Positions 12,001 through 27,000 of a stretch of DNA of 64,000 nt are shown here, piece after piece (within the stretch, counting starts at the first letter, position 1; each line of letters starts with the position of its first letter). Source of the stretch: Aptenodytes patagonicus (lineage: Eukaryota; Chordata; Aves; Sphenisciformes; Spheniscidae). Both the position numbers and the translations under genes were made by a program. The stretch is taken from positions 76,352,017-76,416,016 of the forward strand of contig NC_134949.1 in NCBI RefSeq assembly GCF_965638725.1, written 5' to 3'. The notes beneath the pieces were generated by a model. The model had not been told where the DNA came from and did no database searches. It was given only the letters and a program-made list of their open reading frames with translations.

Positions 12001-15000
12001 GCCTTACCGAAATAAAATAGCTAATTCCTCCAACTGAAGCCCACGTTCTTTATATTCTCTTGAAAACCGCCTTGTTTGGGTGGTCTTTAGGGTCTAGTCT
12101 GACAACTGGTTGCTTGGACTGTGCTCAGCAGAAAGTGTTGTGGGGTGGAGTTTGGTTTTGTTGGTTTTTTTTTTCCACAACAAGGAAAAGGCTGTACAGT
12201 TCAGCTAAACTATGCTGAATAGAATCATAGGATCATAGAATCATTAAGGTTGGAAAAGACCTCTAAGATCATCGAGTCCAACCATCGACCCAGCACCACC
12301 ATGCCCACTAAACCATGTCCCTAAGCAAGCACCTCATCTACACGTCTTTTAAATACCTCCAGGAATGGGGACTCAACCACTTCCCTGGGCAGCCTGTTCC
12401 AATGTTTAACTACTCTTTCAAGTAAATAAATTTTTCCTCATGTCCAATCTAAACCTCCCCTGGCGCAACTTGAGGCCATTTCCTCTTGTCCTATCGCTTG
12501 TTACTTGGGAGAAGAGACCGACACCCACCTCGCTACAACCTCCTTTCAGGTAGTTGTAGAGAGCGATGAGGTCTCCCCTCAGCCTCCTTTTCTCCAGGCT
12601 AAACAACCCCAGTTCCCTCAGCCGCTCCTCATAAGACTTGTTCTCCAGACCCCTCACCAGCCTCGTTGCCCTTCTCTGGACACGCTCCAGCACCTCAACG
12701 TCCTTCTTGTAGTGAGGGGCCCAAAACTGAACACAGTATTCAAGGTGCAGCCTCACCAGTGCCAAGTACAGGGGCACGATCACTTCCCTACTCCTGCTGG
12801 CCACGCTATTTCTGATACAGGCCAGGATGCCATTGGCCTTCTTGGCCGCCTGGGCACACTGCCGGCTCATATTCAGCCGGCTGTCAACCAACACCCCCAG
12901 GTCCTTTTCCACCAGGCAGCTTTCCAGCCACTCTTCCCCAAGCCTGTAGCGCTGCATGGGGTTGTTGTGGCCAAAGTGCAGGACCCGGCACTTGGCCTTG
13001 TTGAACCTCATACAGTTGGCCTGGGCCCATCGATCCAGCCTGTCCAGGTCCCTCTGCAGAGCCTTCCTACCCTCGAGCAGTTCAACACTCCCGCCCAACT
13101 TGGTGTCGTCTGCAAACTTACTGAGGGAGCACTCAATCCCCTCATCCAGATCATCAATAAAGATATTGAACAAGACTGGCCCCAAAACTGAGCCCTGGGG
13201 AACACCGCTCGTGACCGGCCGCCAGCTGGATTTAACTCCATTCACCACAACTCTCTGGGCCCGGCCGTCCAGCCAGTTTTTGACCCAGCGCAGAGTACAC
13301 CTGTCTAAGCCGTGAGCCGCCAGCTTCTCTAGGAGAATGCTGTGGGAGACGGTGTCAAAGGCCTTACCGAAGTCCAGGTAGACCACATCCACAGCCTTTC
13401 CCTCATCCACTAGGTGGGTCACCTGGTCATAGAAGGAGATCAGGTTGGTCAAGCAGGACCTGCTTCTCATGAACCCGTGCTGGCTGGGCCTGATCCCCTG
13501 GTTGTCCCGCTCATGCCTTGTGAGCGCCCTCAAGATGAACCGCTCCATAATCTTCCCCGGCACCGAGGTCAGGCTGACAGGCCTGTAGTTCCCCGGATCC
13601 TCCTTCTGGCCCTTCTTGTAGATGGGCGTCACATTGGCAAGCCTCCAGTAGTCCGGGACCTCCCCCATTAACCAGGACTGCTGATAAATGATGGAGAGCG
13701 GCTTGGCGAGCTCCTCCGCCAGCTCCCTCAGCACTCTCGAATAGTTTGCAGTTGTTTTATTTAAAAGACAAGCACTACAAGAAAACTCAGTCCTTTATTA
13801 AACCAAAGGACACCCCAACACAAGAAATTTGTAACCTAACTTACGTGGGACAGATATAAACAGTTTTCTTTCCTAGAATTAGGCCCTCTTTTAGTGAAGT
13901 ATATCAGCACGTATCTCGCTTTAAGCACACATTTAAGTAAAGCTCAGTAATACTTACGCTACCTGCGTGCCTACCATTATATGCGTTTGAATAATTTTTT
14001 TTTGAGGAATTCAATCTCACCAGACAGCCTGGCAGATTCATAAAGATTGTGTACTTCACCCGTAAACATACATAAACGTATGCATAATAATACACAAATG
14101 TACATAAACATAATAAATGTGTACATGAATATAAACGTAAATAATAAATACATTAAAATAAGTGTGGGGACAAAATCCATTTTCCTATCTATCTGTCCTA
14201 TTTTGTCCCTGCATTTAACAATCATTAATAGAAATGTCAATAAAACTCAAGTGTTATCAAAACATCAATATATTTATAAACTTTGTTCCATTCACATAGA
14301 GATCTATATCACAATGTTTCCATATCTAAAATATTTAGAATAAGTACTTTCGTAATGCTGCACATAAAAACTAACCAAATACCTTGCGACGGTATGTCCA
14401 AGATTTCCGATTTCTTCTCAGTTTCCTCCCCTGTCTCATTTATGTCAGCTATGCTATTGCTGTTTTCTTTGACTGAGATAGCACTCTATATAAAGAGCAA
14501 AAGACGTTTTATTCATCAGTCAGAGGCAGACACAATAAAGAAGAGGGTATCACCTCCTTCAGGGAGGCCCAAGGGGCAAGAGTACAGTCCCACTCCTCCA
14601 GCAACGTTTGCACCAATCTTGCTACAGGTCAAGGTTTTAGGAGAAATCATTTCCACCTAGCTAGCAAAAATAGTTTTGATTAAAGGTACTCTCCAACTTT
14701 GGAACCAGATATATAAATAGAGATAAACATAAAAGAATTACTTCATTTCCACAGCGAATTCCATCTCGAGCTCCCCAAGTACCATACAAGCACTTAACCT
14801 TTTTAGCAGTGTGTGCACTCAAAAATTATGTTTATGCTGACTTTACAGCTAGAAGAGTGACACAAGGAAAACTTAAGCCAATGTTGAATCCAAAGCCGTA
14901 CTGAAACTCTGCCAGAACCCCCACTTGCAGTCTTAGCCGTGCCTTGCCCATGACATTTATTCCCTTTCTCACACTGTTTTCTATTTTCAAAACATTACCC

Positions 15001-18000
15001 TAGATTTCCAGCCAAATTTCCAACCCAGATATGAATTCATCCCTGTCCTAGCAGACTCCTCTGGAAGCACAGCAGCAGACAACCGGCAGTTCAGTGTGCG
15101 AGCCATCCGCCCGGAGGCACAGGCGCCTCCTGTGCCCTATGCTGTGCCTGCCAGTGCGTGGGAGGAACACACACCTCCTGAAACAGGACAGAAGGTGAGA
15201 GGAAAGAAGTGTTTCCGCACGTAAATGTGGGGGAACTCAAGGCAGAGCCAGACAGGGGGAGAGACTGCAGTAGCTGAGAGAAGTGGCATCTTCAGAGGGA
15301 AGAGGAGAATTCACAAAACTGGATTGAGAGAAAGACAGACAGACCTGGGAAAGAAAAAGAGAAGGAATGAAATGAGGAGCTTGAAGAAAGTCTGAAAAAT
15401 GCAGGTGAGAACTGCCAAAAGACAAGATTTGTCATACAAAAAAGAAAAAAGAAACCAAGAAAGATGGGATTTCAGGCACTGATTCACTACAAAGGTGTTG
15501 GGGTCTGAAAAGGAAAAAGGCAAAGATTGTTGCTCCAAACATATTAAGAAGGCATAAAACGTGAGGTTTTACAGGTTATCTGTGCAGAAATTTTAGATAG
15601 AGAACCCAAGTCATTTAGCTGCAGGTCACAGACGAGACCGAAAGTGAAAAACCCAAACCCAGTAAGAAGAATACAAAACCAAGCAACCTCCACAGCACCT
15701 AAAGCTAACGTACTCCGTTGACGAGTGCTGATGAAGAGAATCCAGCAGCTAGAAGCAGTGCTGGGAAAGCCCTCCACTGGCAAAGTTTCAGCATACAGAC
15801 ACGGAGCAACCGAGTAACTGCACAACCACGACCTGCTGAACTCTGAATCCCATTCTCCACACTGCGAATCTTCCTAATGTTGGATTCCTGCAGTGATTTT
15901 ATGGGGCCGTCAGTTTCTCAGAAGCAGAATCCATTCACCTGGACGTACGTCACAGATTTACGGAAATATCTTACAACGGCACCTGACGTTCCTCATGGCT
16001 TGGTCCCACTCTTGAAACTGCCAACCAAATGCCAGCTCACGCATGCCAGCTGCATGGCAACCACCACACCCTGTCCAAACTTCCCCTTCTACCTTCTGTA
16101 GGACAAGCGTTGGTCATTCATCCTTCCACTCCCTCGAGAAGATCTACGGCACAGTATTAACACAAGTTGCCTTTTTCCATAAAACGTTTAAGAGCCTGGC
16201 GCTCTCGGGCACAGGACACATTAAGAAGCTGTTACACTGCGAGTGGGCCTCAAGTAACAGCAGCATCGCAGAACATCCTTTTGCGAGATTTTTTACCTAC
16301 CTTTCTCCCATCAGAGCACGTTTCTTCTTCAGCAGGCATGTTGGGCTCTTCTCTGGCTTTCTTTTCCTCTTCTTCTGGTTCTTCTACACTGCCTTTTGAA
16401 TGCTGAGTTAACTCTTTGCTGTCTAAGACTTCCAATTTTGGCACACTCTGACAGTGCAGCCAAAGTGGAGATACGTGGTCATAATGAGTATGCAATATGC
16501 GAACAGCAACACTGCTCACAGCCAGTGACTTTGGAAGATCAAATCCATGCTGTGTATCACAAAACATGTGATTTTTGAACCTGTAAACAACAGTAAAAAA
16601 AATAACATTCCCTAGTAAGACTGGCAGCACTTATTTCTGTATTTCTGCATAACCATTCAAATCGATGTTCTACACTAGAAGTCACCTAAATTCTCTTTTG
16701 TCGCGTGGCACAGTCTAAGAAACAGAGTGGGATGTGACGATATACTTCCTGTCTTGTACTGACAGCTGTCTGTAAGCCCCTCCAGAAAAGCTGTTGCTGC
16801 ATTAAGGGCATCAGGAGCTGCAAAAATAACGGTCCTGATAGGATGACAATGAGGCAGAATCAGACGACGGCTCTTCTACGCAGTACATTGCAGTAAAACA
16901 GACTAATTTAATGGGCAAATTCCTACATAGGTGAAGTCACCAGCTCTCTGTGTTACATCAGTCTCAGCATCGTCCACATAAAACCCCAAGAGCTACACAG
17001 ATGTAAAGGTAATTTTGGTAATCAACAGTATTACACAGCCACCGATCCTTGTGACAGCGTAGGGAACAGGCTAAGAGCAGCACAGGAGGCCAACCTGCAT
17101 CAAATCAAGTATCTAACTGGTGAACTTGGGTTCTTTCACCAGATATGGAAGGTTCTTGCTCATTGCGATTCCTGCCCAACCAAAACCAGAACAACTCAAA
17201 TAACACTTATTTTCTGGTAAGATCAGCTAGTCACACATTCTAAAAATCTTCTAGTAAAGCATCATTTATTTTTTAATTCTTGGTTGAAAATTGTAAGTGC
17301 CTCTCTAAACTGACCAAAAGGCTTTAACACTAACCCAGATGAGCTCTTCCTGCAGGTCAGTCTGACATTGCTCAGGGCCCAGCCTTCTAATCATCTTAGC
17401 AAAGCTTCCAGCAATGGGTCCTTAGTCAAGGCAAAGTCCTTTTACCAATTTATTCCTCATATTTGCGAGTGGGAGTAGGAAGTCCGCTCAAAAATCTTGT
17501 TTTGAAAAATGTAGCATCAGTTAAATGGTAATCTAATTAACAAAAAAAATCTTAGATTCAAAACCCACTATGGAGGATATTTGCATTCCAGGCTCTAGAA
17601 TCTTTTATCTAACAGAGAATTGAGCACAAAGCATCATTCACTGCTTTGAAAGAAACTGTAACAGCTTAGAAACTATTTTAATTCATGAGCAAGAAACATT
17701 ACCTCCAGAGGAATATCAATTCTCTGCATGAGTTTTACTCTTTTCCTTTAAAAATTGTTCTGGCAGTAACAGGGTTCTACTGTAGCATTTTAAGAAACAA
17801 AGTTTTTTTATATATATATATATACACACACACACATATCTACATATATAAAACATTCCTGTTTCTTTAATAAAACTCTGATGCAACCAGTACCTTCCTT
17901 AGCAACAGGCTGGTGTGAAATCCTTCAGTTGGGAGTCTGTAGAATAAAAGCTATTCAACATGAAAAAGACTATGAGAAACTGGTTCTTGGTGTTTACTTG

Positions 18001-21000
18001 ACTTGGGTAGACAAGGCCAGGCCTCATTTCAAATTAAGAATTTCAGTATGCTGTACCTTACTTTCTTCTTCAGATTGGCCCAAATACAAAAAGTAACATT
18101 TTTATCCTTTATGACTGCCTGCATATTTCCAGTGTCAGAATCTTCATACATATTAGCTGCCTACAAAGAAAAAGCAGATTAAATCGTGTTTTCTTCTTAT
18201 TTATAACACTTTGATTTACTTACATTTATACTTGGATAAATATGAAAAGACATGTAGGAATAAAAATACACCAGACCAAGCTCAGGTATGTTGTATTTAT
18301 GTACTAAAACATAACAGTTATAAACTCAAATCTCTGTTAAAATTTGAACTATGTCCTTTTTCTTCCTCTGACTTCATCAATTCTGTCAGTCAAAATTCTG
18401 CCAAATATGGGATCTTACATTATCCCCTTCAATGGTACTGCTTATCTCCCTTAATCCTGTGCCCTCAAAAACACTTCTCAGGACAAGTTAAAAAAAAAAA
18501 AAAGGACTTACTGAGCAATAAAGCACAACCCACAGCCTAGCCCACAGCCACCGCACAGATTATTTTACATGTCTGTCCATATACAACTTATGAAGTGATA
18601 ACTACATTAGGAGTTTAATCCTAAACTCCGTAAAGACGATCAAGAATTTACTATTTCTTAATTTGCACAGGGTTTTGACTGTGAACAAACATACAACTGG
18701 TTCACTATTTCCTTTACTTCCTTTTTTTGTTTCCTCTAGCAATATCCTTTTGCTAAACATACTTACATATATGATTAATATACTTCAAATAGCAAGCAAG
18801 ATCACTACCTATACATGCAACCCAGAAAACTGATTCCCAAAGTACATTTTCATTTTCTTGTTTAAATACTCTTTAGTCTTCCCAAGATCTGTTTAAAAAA
18901 TATTTTAGTGATATTAACTTGTATTTAAAAAAGTGTACAAGCTAACCTTATGATCTGCTTTTCACATTTGCAATTTCTTTACAGTCAACTAACTTTAATT
19001 TAAATCATTGAGACAAAATAGGAAACAAATTTCATACAGCGCCCCCTTGTTTTCAACGTCTCCAAATCTCACAAAATGTCACAATAATTTAATATTAAAT
19101 GTCTTAATGATGAGAATTTCCACTCTAAGGCTAAGATTTGCAGAGGTTTTGAAGAAATACAAGTCTGGTATCTGCTATACACATGATTTGGAAACTCAAA
19201 TACTACATTTGGAAACTGAAATACTAATCTCTGTGACAATTTAAGAACAAACAAAAGCAACCATCACAAGAAGACACTTGTAGCTAAGCTTATATGCATT
19301 GGGCATATTACAACTTCGAAGGAGTAAAACTTACTTACTTTAAGCATGTGTTCTGTTGCTCCATTGTACTTCTGATGAAGCAGCTTCTGCAATTCCAGAA
19401 TAGATTCCTGGTACTGGACTGTTTCTTTTTCTGTTATCTCATTTGGTGGTGTGTCCAATAACAGAAACTGCAACTTCTGAATTAACTAGAAGACATTATA
19501 TGTGGGAAAAGTATCTCTGTTTTGACACCACCCTTAATATACTGTGTTCTGTCATAAAAAACGAGGCAAACTTGCTTCCTTTGTACCTAAACATATCTTG
19601 GTCGCAGAAATAATCTTTTTCTATTATACCTCTAGAAATTGTGCTAAGCCAGCATTATCAGATAGACAGTCAACCAGGCAAAGCGCTAGAAATTCCAGGG
19701 TCAAGTCTGCCTTCCTTCATTCCTCTAGTCCAATTCCTTCATTCCTTAACCAGTGGGCTGTGAAATCTTAGCTTATGAAATAGATCATTTATTGAACCGG
19801 TTGGTCATATGAAGAAACTTTTGGTCAAAAATTAGTTTTAATGAAAAGCTTACAGCTTTATTTTGGAAGTGTATTTTCTGTAGTAATAATCTGAACTACG
19901 AAATCTTTAAAAAAAAAAAAAATAATAATAGGAAGACATACAGCAATTGCATTTTAATTCTCAGAACAATCCTTATCGTGCAGTTTGGAACTCTGTCATT
20001 TCATTGTTGCCTTCCACTGCGTGCTAATATCTTAACACCTAAATGCTTGTATAGAACTAAAAAATTCCTAGCTGGCCAAAGTGACCTGCAGCACTGAGAC
20101 GAAGGGAGGATCAGATTACATTTTATGCCTCCCTTCAGACTTGCCAGACTCTTCTTCCTCGTACCCTCTGGAATCGCAGTGCCACTGCGCATTAAAAGCA
20201 GCAGCAGAACTGTAACTACTACTGTCTTTTTTCTATTGCACCTTTAACATGGTCTACCTCGATAGTGAGGTGGTCCCTCTCAACTCTGAACTGCTGATCT
20301 ACATGATCTCACAGTTCGGAGTGTTTAACAGTTTCCTCTAAAAACATGCAGAACAGGAAGGAAATGCTCAGGTGTTTTAGACCAAGAGAAGACAGACAAT
20401 CTTTTTGACACCACCTTGCATTTCCAGCAGGGGCGAAACAAAAATGCCTATCTTCTAGTATCACGTAATACTCTACTGAGCATACAGTGCAAGGTAGTAT
20501 GCGTTTACAGGGCCTGTACAGTAGCTGTAACTGCTTCAGTGTTGGATGGGAAACATCCAGCAGCAGGAGGAGGTGTGTTTGTGGGAGAGACGTGACAGCA
20601 GGGAGAAGAGTGGCGAGAAGGAACGGAAGCGGGCAACTGCCAGGCTTTTTGCTTGGGTTGCAGTGTAGAAGAGAAAGCGAGGAGTTATCTGTTGAAATTC
20701 TTGGAAGGGACCGGCACATTCCCTGCTGGCTCAGAAAAAGGCAGTATGTGGAAGCTGAAAATTGCAGCACCCAGCAAGCATTGCAAGACAGGAAATCTAA
20801 CGCTCGGAACCAAACCAGCCCAATGAAAGTTGTATCACGCATGCGACTTTCACCCCTAATTTCTGGAAGACCCCATTTAACTTTCTGAAAAACACTATAA
20901 AGTTAGCATAAATGAAAATAAAATCCTACATTTACAGAGCAGCCACAAGTTGCTTAAAATTGCCTCACAAACCATCAATGGTTGGTGGCTTGCATTTTGG

Positions 21001-24000
21001 GAACCCCAGCTCTTACACGACACTTGACTGGCTGTAAGTGTCAAGTAAGCACAATAAGGCTGCTGTCCACTGAAGCACCTATATATGACATGAGCTTGTA
21101 TGTTCTGGCTCAAGACTGTTTAAAGTGTACATAGCAGGGAAGATGGATGTTGGAATACTAGAGCTCAGCATAGAAACATTACACACAAATCCCTTAAATG
21201 CACTGCATATTTAAAGTCAATAGTCATCTTCTTTAGAAGATGACTGAAGATGATTAAATCTGTAAGTAAAAAAATGTAAAAACTGAAGAAAAAATTCTGG
21301 GTTTTGAAGGTTATAGCCCATTTCAGTCATTTGGCCGCAAAAAAAAAAAAAAAAAAAAAAAGGAAGAAGGGGGCCTGTTGAGGATATGTTCTGGTAAGCT
21401 TAAACTGAAAAATACCATTTTAACACTTACATTTAGCACCTGTTCTCCCTTCTCCATCACAAGCTGAATGTCCTCATTTTGATCTTCACGCCATAAGCTC
21501 ATGAAAGTATTTATTTCCTGCAGTACAGTTGGGTCAGGACTTCCATCACAACTGAGGTAATGCTCCCACTACAGGAAATGTTCAAAGAAAAGTAGATATG
21601 GGCATGCGGTGCACATGACTATCATTATGACAAGAAAAAGGAGGATTCTAAAAGACAGATATATTGTAGTCATACATTCACACCTGCATCTAAACAGGAC
21701 TGTAACACCACCTGGCTTACCGCTATGCCAGAAAAAAATGGTTTACTTTGATATTAACGTGTTAAGGTACTTCTGCCCACCTATCATTTGCTGTTTATAC
21801 TTACTCATTTATCAGTGGTTTCTGTTCTGCTAAGTGGAGCTTGCGTGTCTACAAAAGCAAGGAATTCAGTACCTGCCACAAATGAGGGGCTGAAAGAATA
21901 AATGACTGAGAACATAAATGAGGAACTGGTGCAGGTGGAAGAGGCAGATGGTTCTCAAACCAGATACTGCCAACAAAACTGAAAATCCTTACACTGGCAA
22001 TAAAGCTGCTTAAGAGCATTCTACTCCAACATGTTTATTCCTCCTTTCTCTGCCTCTGAAGGAGATTTTCTCCTCCTCACCAGCACCAATTCAGCTGTTA
22101 CAGAAACCTCTGGTGGGAATGTGAAAAAAGGCTTGAATGATCTTTTTTTTCTTTAATAATTTTATTTTCAAATCAATTATTGGTCATTCTTGGGGGGAGG
22201 GGGGATAATAATCAACAACAACAGGCTAAACCCACTTAACTCCACACATGAGCCTGACATTGGCTCATGGGATCAATTTACAACATACAATATAATTTTT
22301 TTCATCCATATAGTAAGTTATTAAGGAACCTTGCCTCTCTGCATACTGTGAAGATTAATAATGCAGTGTTACTGAAGATGGCATTACAATGTAAAATGGA
22401 TCTTTTAAAGCAAAAGGGCTTGTATAATTGCATTCCCAACCACTTCCATAACCATTTCCACTGACTTCAAAAAAAGCAGTAATAGGTGAGCCCTCAGTGC
22501 ACTGGAAACTCCTGTATAAAAGACTGATCAGTCTTCAGTAATTAAAACATCTGATTTCTTTTTTTTACATCTTCGCACTTGAAAGAGATCTTCAGTTTCA
22601 CCATCGGGAAAGCACATCCTTAAGGATGACAGCACTTGGTCTTTGAGAAAAAAGGATAAGTTTCATGAAAATTTGTAAGCGTATCTGTTAATCTGGATTG
22701 AAATTGTTCAGAAACGGATGTGGAAACTCAGCATTTGGTATTATATATATTATAATATATATATTATCTGTTGGATTCTGCAGTGTTTTTGTCAAGGAGA
22801 CGCTTGGTAGTGCTAGAGGTCAGGCGGCTTTGTTTGCTTCTTTTTGGAAACGTGTTGATGGCTTGCAGAGCTGTTCTGCAATTCTCTGAGCTGTCCTCTG
22901 CTTCTACAGATTCTTTTGATCCACCTGTCTGTGTTGGTCTCTTTTTTGGCTTTTGATAAGCTGCAGAGAGATGATTGTGTTGCCCGTGAATCTGAGTGGG
23001 GCTACTACTCTCACATGTGGCAAAAGAAACAAACTGTGTAGCTCTGAATCCTTTTTCTGAGGCAAGAACAGGGCTGCATGTTTCTATTTATGCTTTTTGT
23101 TGTGAAGTCTGCAACTTTCAAAACTCCCATTTGTTTGAGCCTAGAGAGCGGGACAAAGCTGCAAGTCAGTGTCTGCTGTCTTGTATTGCTAAGAGTGGGA
23201 ATGACACCTTGAAATTGTTGAAATTGTATTTTAAGACATACATGCAACTTTGTAGCTGGAAAGCTGCCTGGGGGAAAAGACCTGGGGGTGTTGGTTGACA
23301 GGCGGCTGAACATGAGCCGGCAGTGTGCCCAGGCGGCCAAGAAGGCCAATGGCATCCTGGCCTGTATCAGAAATAGTGTGGCCAGCAGGAGTAGGGAAGC
23401 GATCATGCCCCTGTACGTGGGGCACTGGTGAGGCCGCACCTCGAATACTGTGTTCAGTTTTGGGCCCCTCACTACAAGAAGGATGTTGAGGTGCTGGAGC
23501 GTGTCCAGAGAAGGGCAACGAAGCTGGTGAAGGGTCTAGAGAACAAGTCTTACGAGAAGCGGCTGAGGGAACTGGGACTGTTTAGCCTGGAGAAAAGGAG
23601 GCTGAGGGGAGACCTCATCGCTCTCTACAACTACCTGAAAGGAGGTTGTAGCGAGGTGGGTGTCGGTCTCTTCTCCCAAGTAACAAGCGATAGGACGAGA
23701 GGAAATGGCCTCAAGTTGCGCCAGGGGAGGTTTAGACTGGACGTGAGGAAAAATGTCTTTACTGAAAGAGTGGTGAAACATTGGAACAGGCTGCCCAGGG
23801 AAGTGGTTGAGTCCCCATCCCTGGAGGTATTTAAAAGACATGTAGATGTGGCGCTTAGGGACATGGTTTAGTGGTGGACTTGGCAGTGTTAGGTTTACGG
23901 TTGGACTCGAAGATCTTAAAGGTCTTTTCCAACCTAGACGATTCTATGATTCTATGATTTCTTTTGCCCTAAATATTCTTAACAACAGACTAATACAAAC

Positions 24001-27000
24001 TCTAATATTTCCCATACTCTAGCAGTATTTTATCTGAAGATTTATTTTTAAAGTAATAGTTTTATTTTGCCATTACTTTTAAAGAAAAAAAAAAATCTTA
24101 TGTTTCTCCTTCCAAGAAATACTCTTCAGAAACATCCATAAACAACTGTCCCCTTTCAAAATGACTGACAGATTCTCTTGTTCACAAGGGTAATAAAGCC
24201 AGAGCTTGTCATCAACTGAAAAAGGTAATAAACATCATCCAAAGGTGTCATCGTAACTGTGAAGTTATCATGCTGCACCCTTGTGGCAACGAGTGCTAAG
24301 GCCACACTGGAATCCAGGGTGTAACCAGTGTGCCTAGGGACCGACTGTTCCCTCTGCAGGGCTCCTGAGGCCACATCTGGAGTGCTGGATCCAGTTTTGG
24401 GTCCCTCAATACAAGAGAAAGAGTGGTGAATTGGAGAGTCCAGAGGAGGGACGTTAAGATGGTTAGGGTACTGGGGAAAATGACACAGGAGGAAAGGCTG
24501 AGCTTTGTCAGTCTGGAGAGGACTAACAAAGCTAAGGGAGGAGCTAATTGCAATCTACCAGTACCTAGAGAGGGGTTATAGAGAAGACAGAGGCAAACTT
24601 TCCTCAGAGGTGCACAGGGATGGTGCGTCATGACAATTAGGCAATGATCACAAGCTGTAACAAGGGAAATGCCAACTGGATTTAAAGAAAAATTGTTACA
24701 ATGAGAGTGGTAGAGCTGTCAAAAAGGTTGCTCAGAGATACTGTGGTATCCCCATCCTTAGAAATTTTTAAAACCCAACTGAGCACCTTGATCTAACTTC
24801 GGAGTTTGCCCTGCTTTGTGCAGGAGGTTGAACTGTATGAATTTCAGAAGTCACTTCTAACGTGATCTATCCTATGATTCTAAATTTGTTCCACAGAGGC
24901 TTTGTAAAGGATTAAGCGATATACAAGACAGAGAGAAAATCCTTGTGTCCACAAGTCTATTTGTCCTTACCTGGAACCAAACTGACCAAATCTTCTAACA
25001 GACTGTTACTGACTGATGTTTCTGCAAGATGGATTCACAAGAGTGAAATGTTCTACGAGTGTATTTCCATACCTTACTATTTAAAATTTAATTTTACAGG
25101 CATACAGTACTATTGGGTGATGATTCAACCACCACGTACATCACCCTAAACTGCAGACATTAACTCTTAGCTGCATTCTCACATATTTCCAGCCCTGATA
25201 TCTGACCCAGGTTTGTGCCATGTCCTTCAAAGTTTCAGCCAACCTCTCTCTGAATGATGACCTGTGGTATCCAGGAACAACTGGAACAAATGTTGTCAAT
25301 TGTCTCAAATTCTACAAAAATATTTTTAAGCCCTGGTAGAGATTTTTTCATGGAATGTTTAAATGTAGAATGAATTAAACAAATAGAAAAGGAAGGACAA
25401 ATACCAGAACATCTGGAAGTATTCTTCTTGACCGCTGGGGTAAGCTGTGGGGCCCTAATTCTTTGATCAGCCAGACAGGCGTCTCTTTGCCCATGTTTTT
25501 TTTCTGTGTACACCAAAGTATAGAAGATAGAGGAGAGTGAGGATGGCCAGTTACTACCTTGAGATGGAACCTGAAATGCAGCCATAGCCCACACCTAAGT
25601 TCAAGAAATGGAAGCATTCCTGGACCCTGGAATGGAGACATAACCTAAAGTCTCTTCACTGTCGAACCTCTACAACACTGGGCGGATTTTGGAATGAAAA
25701 CTTACCTTTGCATGGGCTCTATAATCTGTTTTCCACTGCTGTGCAGCCAGAAACTTCTGTTCCAGTGAATGAAGTTCTGCTAGTTCAGATTCCCTTCGTT
25801 CTTGATCCTGTTTTTATATATATATATGTCAAACAGAGGAGTTAAATATTTGGTTTACTACTTACAACTATTTTATATCAAAGAAAAAAAATTAGGATAT
25901 TTGAATGAGTTATCATTTAAACAAATCCAAACACTGATAGCTTGCTTTTTTATGAAACATTTAATCGAGAAGACTGCAGCAGTTCGCAATATGTTATTGT
26001 CATCACATTAGTTGCTGAGACATACGACAAACATAACGCGTCATATGACTGTTAACCTCTCACTTGAACAGTTTCCATATCATCATCCTGGAACTACCTC
26101 TAATGAGAGCTGATAAAAAATGTAAGCATATGTTGGAAAAATGTGTGCAAGATGATTTTTTTTTCCTTATAATTTCTATTATTTAAAATTTATTTTCTCT
26201 CTAGGGAGGAAAAATACTTTGTGAAGGACAAGAGGCACAGGCAAGAGTGACTTTTTTCTGGGGGAAAAAATAAATTGTGGTAAATCTCCTGGTTTTTTTT
26301 TTTTTTCTTTTAAACACAAAAATATTTAGATATTACCAATCAGGTTTTGTTCTGAATGCCAGTCTTCTTAGAAAAATAAACATACATATTCAAACACACA
26401 CACACATATCTCTATACATGCATGCACACAAATCAATGCATCTGTCCTAATATGTAACCACTTCTAGAATTTATACCAAAATTTTCTTGCCACAACTGTA
26501 CCAAATGTAATTATGGGGAACACAAAAATATATCCAATTGAAAGTATAGTGGAAATGGAAAAAAAAAAAAGTATTTATTCAAACTGAGTAATACATATCC
26601 CAAAAGTTAATGTATTTAGCCACAGCATCTTTATATATCAAAACCAAGCAAGACTATCTTGCCTCAGAGGATTTTCCTGAATCAAAGCAACACTAAGCCA
26701 ATACTATAGAACAAAATTCAGCACCATTTCTCTTGACTTTTAAATTTTTTATTTAATTACTAATCTCACTACCTTCTCAACTTGTGGGATCTTATGCAAG
26801 AGTACCTTTTAGTGATTTGGCTAGATTTTTCGTTATTAATTTTAATCTAGTGATGCTAGAAAATTTCCTCTACATTTCCTCTACATCCTCTGTTCCTTCC
26901 CAACGCTAGGGACATAAGGAAATTCCTTTCCATGCTCACACTAAATTAATAATGTTTTACAGACCTTGTCACAAGTTTAGAAATAGGATTAGAATTTTTC

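Larger units (their letters stand above)
21569..25705 (-). other. DNAI7 intron 5, carrying two CR1 copies
   Basis: 4.1 kb. CR1 copies at 23263-23960 (young) and about 24305-24885 (old), both on the plus strand and so antisense to DNAI7. A TA-rich patch lies at 22740-22768. Confidence 0.85.

Noticed and set aside
12505-13671. Open frames on the plus strand across the CR1
   Set aside because: Antisense shadows of the reverse-transcriptase frame; no protein features.
16678-16875. 66-codon open stretch on the minus strand in DNAI7 intron 8 with protein-like composition
   Set aside because: Lacks a start, has no splice sites that keep the DNAI7 frame (exons 8 and 9 already join in phase), and I recognise no family; the length is within chance for a 64-kb window.
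21339-21361. Run of 23 A as a possible processed-pseudogene tail
   Set aside because: No upstream cDNA-like sequence or target duplication recognised.
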